A stretch of DNA of 64,000 nucleotides from contig NZ_CP021435.1 in NCBI RefSeq assembly GCF_002549795.1, forward strand, positions 2,790,001-2,854,000, given 5' to 3'. The notes beneath the pieces were generated by a model. That model was not told the origin of the DNA and made no database searches. It was given only the letters and a program-made list of their open reading frames with translations. Shown piece by piece: positions 62,172 through 64,000 of this stretch; positions within the stretch are counted from its first letter, which is position 1, and each line of letters opens with the position of its first letter. This stretch comes from Halomonas beimenensis (GTDB lineage Bacteria; Pseudomonadota; Gammaproteobacteria; Pseudomonadales; Halomonadaceae). Made by a program: the position numbers and the translations under genes.

Positions 62172-62603
62172 ATGATGACCAAGCTCATGGCAAGCGCATT
62201 CGTAACCGCCTCCCTGCTCGCCGGCGCCTCCCTGGCCCAGGCCGACATGCACGGCGACATGCACCCGGAGGTCTGGGCCGACGACCAGTCCGTCGCCGAT
62301 GGCACCGTGTCCGCCGAGAAGGTCACGGCGAGCCGCAACGGCTGGCTGGTGGTGCACCGCACCGACGAGAGCATGGCCCCCGGCCCCGTGGTCGGGCATG
62401 CCCCGCTCAAGGAAGGCGAGAACCGCGACGTGACCGCCATCCTGACCGAGGACGTCAGCGCCGGCGACCACCTGATGCTGATGGTCCACAGCGAGGAAGG
62501 CGGCATGGAGACGGGCGTCTTCGAGTACACCCTCGGCGCCTCGAAGGACGGCCCGGTCAAGCGAGACGGCAACCTGGTGATGACCACCATCACCGCGCAG
62601 TGA
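62172..62603 (+). CDS. Secreted DUF7282-type protein
   Basis: A 143-residue exported protein. A signal peptide occupies about residues 1-24 (MASAFVTASLLAGASLAQA). The mature part contains SRNGWLVVHRTDESMAPGPVVGHAPLKEGENRDV, a pattern typical of DUF7282, which is common in salt-adapted microbes. Function unknown; the domain looks like a small beta-sandwich. AAGGAGAG lies before the ATG at 62172. It follows the anti-sigma gene closely and has a candidate ECF promoter, so it may be the target of the sigma factor. Confidence 0.75.
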   Translation: MMTKLMASAFVTASLLAGASLAQADMHGDMHPEVWADDQSVADGTVSAEKVTASRNGWLVVHRTDESMAPGPVVGHAPLKEGENRDVTAILTEDVSAGDHLMLMVHSEEGGMETGVFEYTLGASKDGPVKRDGNLVMTTITAQ

Positions 62604-62611
62604 CGCCAGAC

Positions 62612-62634
62612 GCGGGGCCGCAACCCGGCCCCGC
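62612..62634 (+). terminator. Terminator hairpin after the DUF7282 gene
   Basis: GCGGGGCCG-CAACC-CGGCCCCGC is a 9-bp perfect stem eight bases after the stop codon. Confidence 0.65.
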
Positions 62635-62716
62635 CCCAGCGCTGCCCGAACCGCCACGGCTCGCCCGGTAACGCCCTCCCCGTCGACAGCGACGGTGCGC
62701 CCCCTGCGCCGCCCCC

Positions 62717-62743
62717 TACAGATTTTCCCTGACCTGCCGATAG
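62717..62743 (+). promoter_or_regulatory. Candidate FliA (sigma-28) promoter of the chemoreceptor gene
   Basis: TACA (62717-62720), exactly 15 bases, then GCCGATAG (62736-62743), compared with the consensus TAAA-N15-GCCGATAA. Only two positions differ. It stands 65 bases before the chemoreceptor start, as expected for a flagellar-regulon gene. Confidence 0.6.
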
Positions 62744-62807
62744 AAAGCTGACCAATCAGTCAACAAAAGAGCAGGCGCCCCGAGAGGGCGCGAGCCAGGG
62801 GAAAACC

Positions 62808-64000
62808 ATGAAGCATCTCACCATCGCCCGAAAGCTGATGCTCGGCATCAGCCTCTGCATGATCCTGATCGTCGGCGGCAGCGCGGCCATCCAGTATCGG
62901 CTATTCAGTGAGCTGATCACCGACCGGGTCACCCACGCCGAATTGCCGGCCACGCTCGAGAGCATTCGCAACGACATCGAGACCACCCTGAGCGGGCCGA
63001 TCACCACGGCCCGGGAGCTGGCGAACAACGGCTACCTGCACGACTGGCTGCGCCAGGGGGAATCGCGGGCGCAGACCGAACGCGCCGTGACCTACCTCGA
63101 CCGGCTGCAGCGGCGCACCGGGGCCAACACCGTCTTCTTCGTCTCGGCCCTCAGCGGCGACTACTACACGTCGCAGGGGCGCCAGCGGACGCTGGACCCT
63201 GACGCCGACACCTGGTTCTACGACGTGGTCGACGATGCCGATGGTCCCGACTATCGCCTGGACATCGATTCCGAGGGCGGAGAGCTGAAGGTCTTCATCA
63301 ACCACGTGGTCGAGATCGACGGCGAACGCGTGGGCGTCGCCGGCGTCGGCTATGCCCTGGACACCATGGTCGACACCATCGGCGACTACCGGCTCGGCGA
63401 GACGGGCGCGGTCTTCCTGGCCAGCCGGGACGGCCGTATCAGCGTGCACCCCGACGGCGCGGCCATGGCCGGCCGGCCGATCGAGGAACTGCCCGGCTGG
63501 GAGACCCGGGCCGGCGAGCTGCTGGCCGGGGACGGCTATCGCTACACCACCCTCACCGACCCGGACGGCGCCGAGCAGCTGGTCGCCGCCATCGACGTGC
63601 CCGGCACCGACTGGATCGCCTTCGCCCGGATCCCCCGCGGCGAGTTGTTCGCCGACCTCAACCAGGCGGTGCTGTGGGTCATGCTGATCGTGGCGCTGAT
63701 CCTGCTGGCGAGCCTCGCGGTCCTGGCGTGGCTGCTGCGCGCCCTCTTCCGCCCCATCCGCGGCACCGCGGAGGCCATGCGCGAGATCGCCGAGGGCGAC
63801 GGCGACCTGACCCTGCGGCTGCCCGTGCGCGGCAAGGACGAGGCCAGCGAGCTCGCCATCCAGTTCAACGCCTTCGCGGACAAGATGCACGACGTGCTCG
63901 CCCAGGTGAGGCGCAGCAGCGACGCCGTTCGCCACGCCGCCCAGGAGATCGCCAGCGGCGGCCAGGACATGTCGCGACGCACCGACCAGGCGGCCTCCAG
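62808..64000 (+). CDS. Methyl-accepting chemotaxis protein, N-terminal part (partial)
   Basis: The first 397 residues of a chemoreceptor; the gene runs off the right edge. Helix 1 (LMLGISLCMILIVGGSAA) is at about residues 10-27, a large periplasmic double-Cache sensor domain lies at 30-285 (TVFFVSALSGDYYTS, DTWFYDVVDDADGPDYRLD), and helix 2 at about 288-311. A HAMP domain (FRPIRGTAEAMREIAEGDGDLTLRLP) follows, then the start of the signalling helix. The binding site likely recognises small organic ligands such as amino acids or organic acids, but the ligand is not clear. A FliA-type promoter precedes it. Confidence 0.9.
   Translation, partial: MKHLTIARKLMLGISLCMILIVGGSAAIQYRLFSELITDRVTHAELPATLESIRNDIETTLSGPITTARELANNGYLHDWLRQGESRAQTERAVTYLDRLQRRTGANTVFFVSALSGDYYTSQGRQRTLDPDADTWFYDVVDDADGPDYRLDIDSEGGELKVFINHVVEIDGERVGVAGVGYALDTMVDTIGDYRLGETGAVFLASRDGRISVHPDGAAMAGRPIEELPGWETRAGELLAGDGYRYTTLTDPDGAEQLVAAIDVPGTDWIAFARIPRGELFADLNQAVLWVMLIVALILLASLAVLAWLLRALFRPIRGTAEAMREIAEGDGDLTLRLPVRGKDEASELAIQFNAFADKMHDVLAQVRRSSDAVRHAAQEIASGGQDMSRRTDQAAS

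Overview
The window is about 64 kb of GC-rich (roughly 68-70%) gammaproteobacterial chromosome, densely packed with genes. Its gene content and protein style (acidic proteins, NarK/NasA/NirBD nitrate assimilation, YaiI, YtoQ, NnrU, a large DeaD helicase, many halomonad-like intergenic repeats) point to a member of the Halomonadaceae. This assignment is inferred from gene content, not from a database match. I saw no rRNA, tRNA, CRISPR array, insertion sequence or prophage.

Layout. 1-8.2 kb: the end of argE, a class I amidotransferase, an EamA transporter, deaD, a YaiI protein followed by a duplicated copy of its own 3' end and a repeat patch, then a quinone/redox cassette (yqjG-type glutathionyl-hydroquinone reductase, LysR regulator, divergent pirin). 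8.4-14.6 kb: cell-envelope genes (LysM/M23 endopeptidase, ABC exporter, two divergent L,D-transpeptidases). 15-29.1 kb: a nitrate assimilation region with a NarK-type transporter; nasA and cobA on the minus strand; and nasT, nasS, an FAD reductase, nirB and nirD on the plus strand. A small set of housekeeping genes (SDR, peroxiredoxin, GFA, GNAT) sits inside it. 29.3-37.7 kb: PhoH/PIN ATPase, zinc-ribbon protein, diguanylate cyclase, a solitary trpB, UbiA prenyltransferase, esterase, SLC13 permease, cold-shock protein. 37.9-44.8 kb: GMC oxidoreductase and mmsA with a divergent LysR gene, a hydrolase and a GltB-like FMN protein. 44.9-56.6 kb: manganese riboswitch and mntP, cytochrome b561, CDF zinc exporter, DUF4336, YraQ permease, PhoD-like phosphatase, pgpA, nnrU, ytoQ, chaC, an unusually long isocitrate dehydrogenase, ynfA. 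57-64 kb: sstT, an XRE-cupin/azlC/azlD operon, an ECF sigma/anti-sigma pair with a secreted DUF7282 protein, and the start of a chemotaxis receptor.

The most coherent system is nitrate assimilation. NarK would import nitrate. NasA, using siroheme-independent molybdenum chemistry, reduces it to nitrite. NirB/NirD reduce nitrite to ammonium with siroheme, whose precursor is made by CobA. NasS (nitrate sensor) and NasT (ANTAR RNA-binding antiterminator) would control it. The DNA shows two further layers. There are sigma-54 type -24/-12 elements with exact GG-N10-GC spacing in front of narK, nasA and nasT, and a near match in front of the nirB operon. There are also leader hairpins with six-base loops fitting the ANTAR rule (A at loop position 1, G at position 4) in front of the nirB operon and narK. 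This suggests nitrogen-limitation control at initiation plus nitrate control at elongation.
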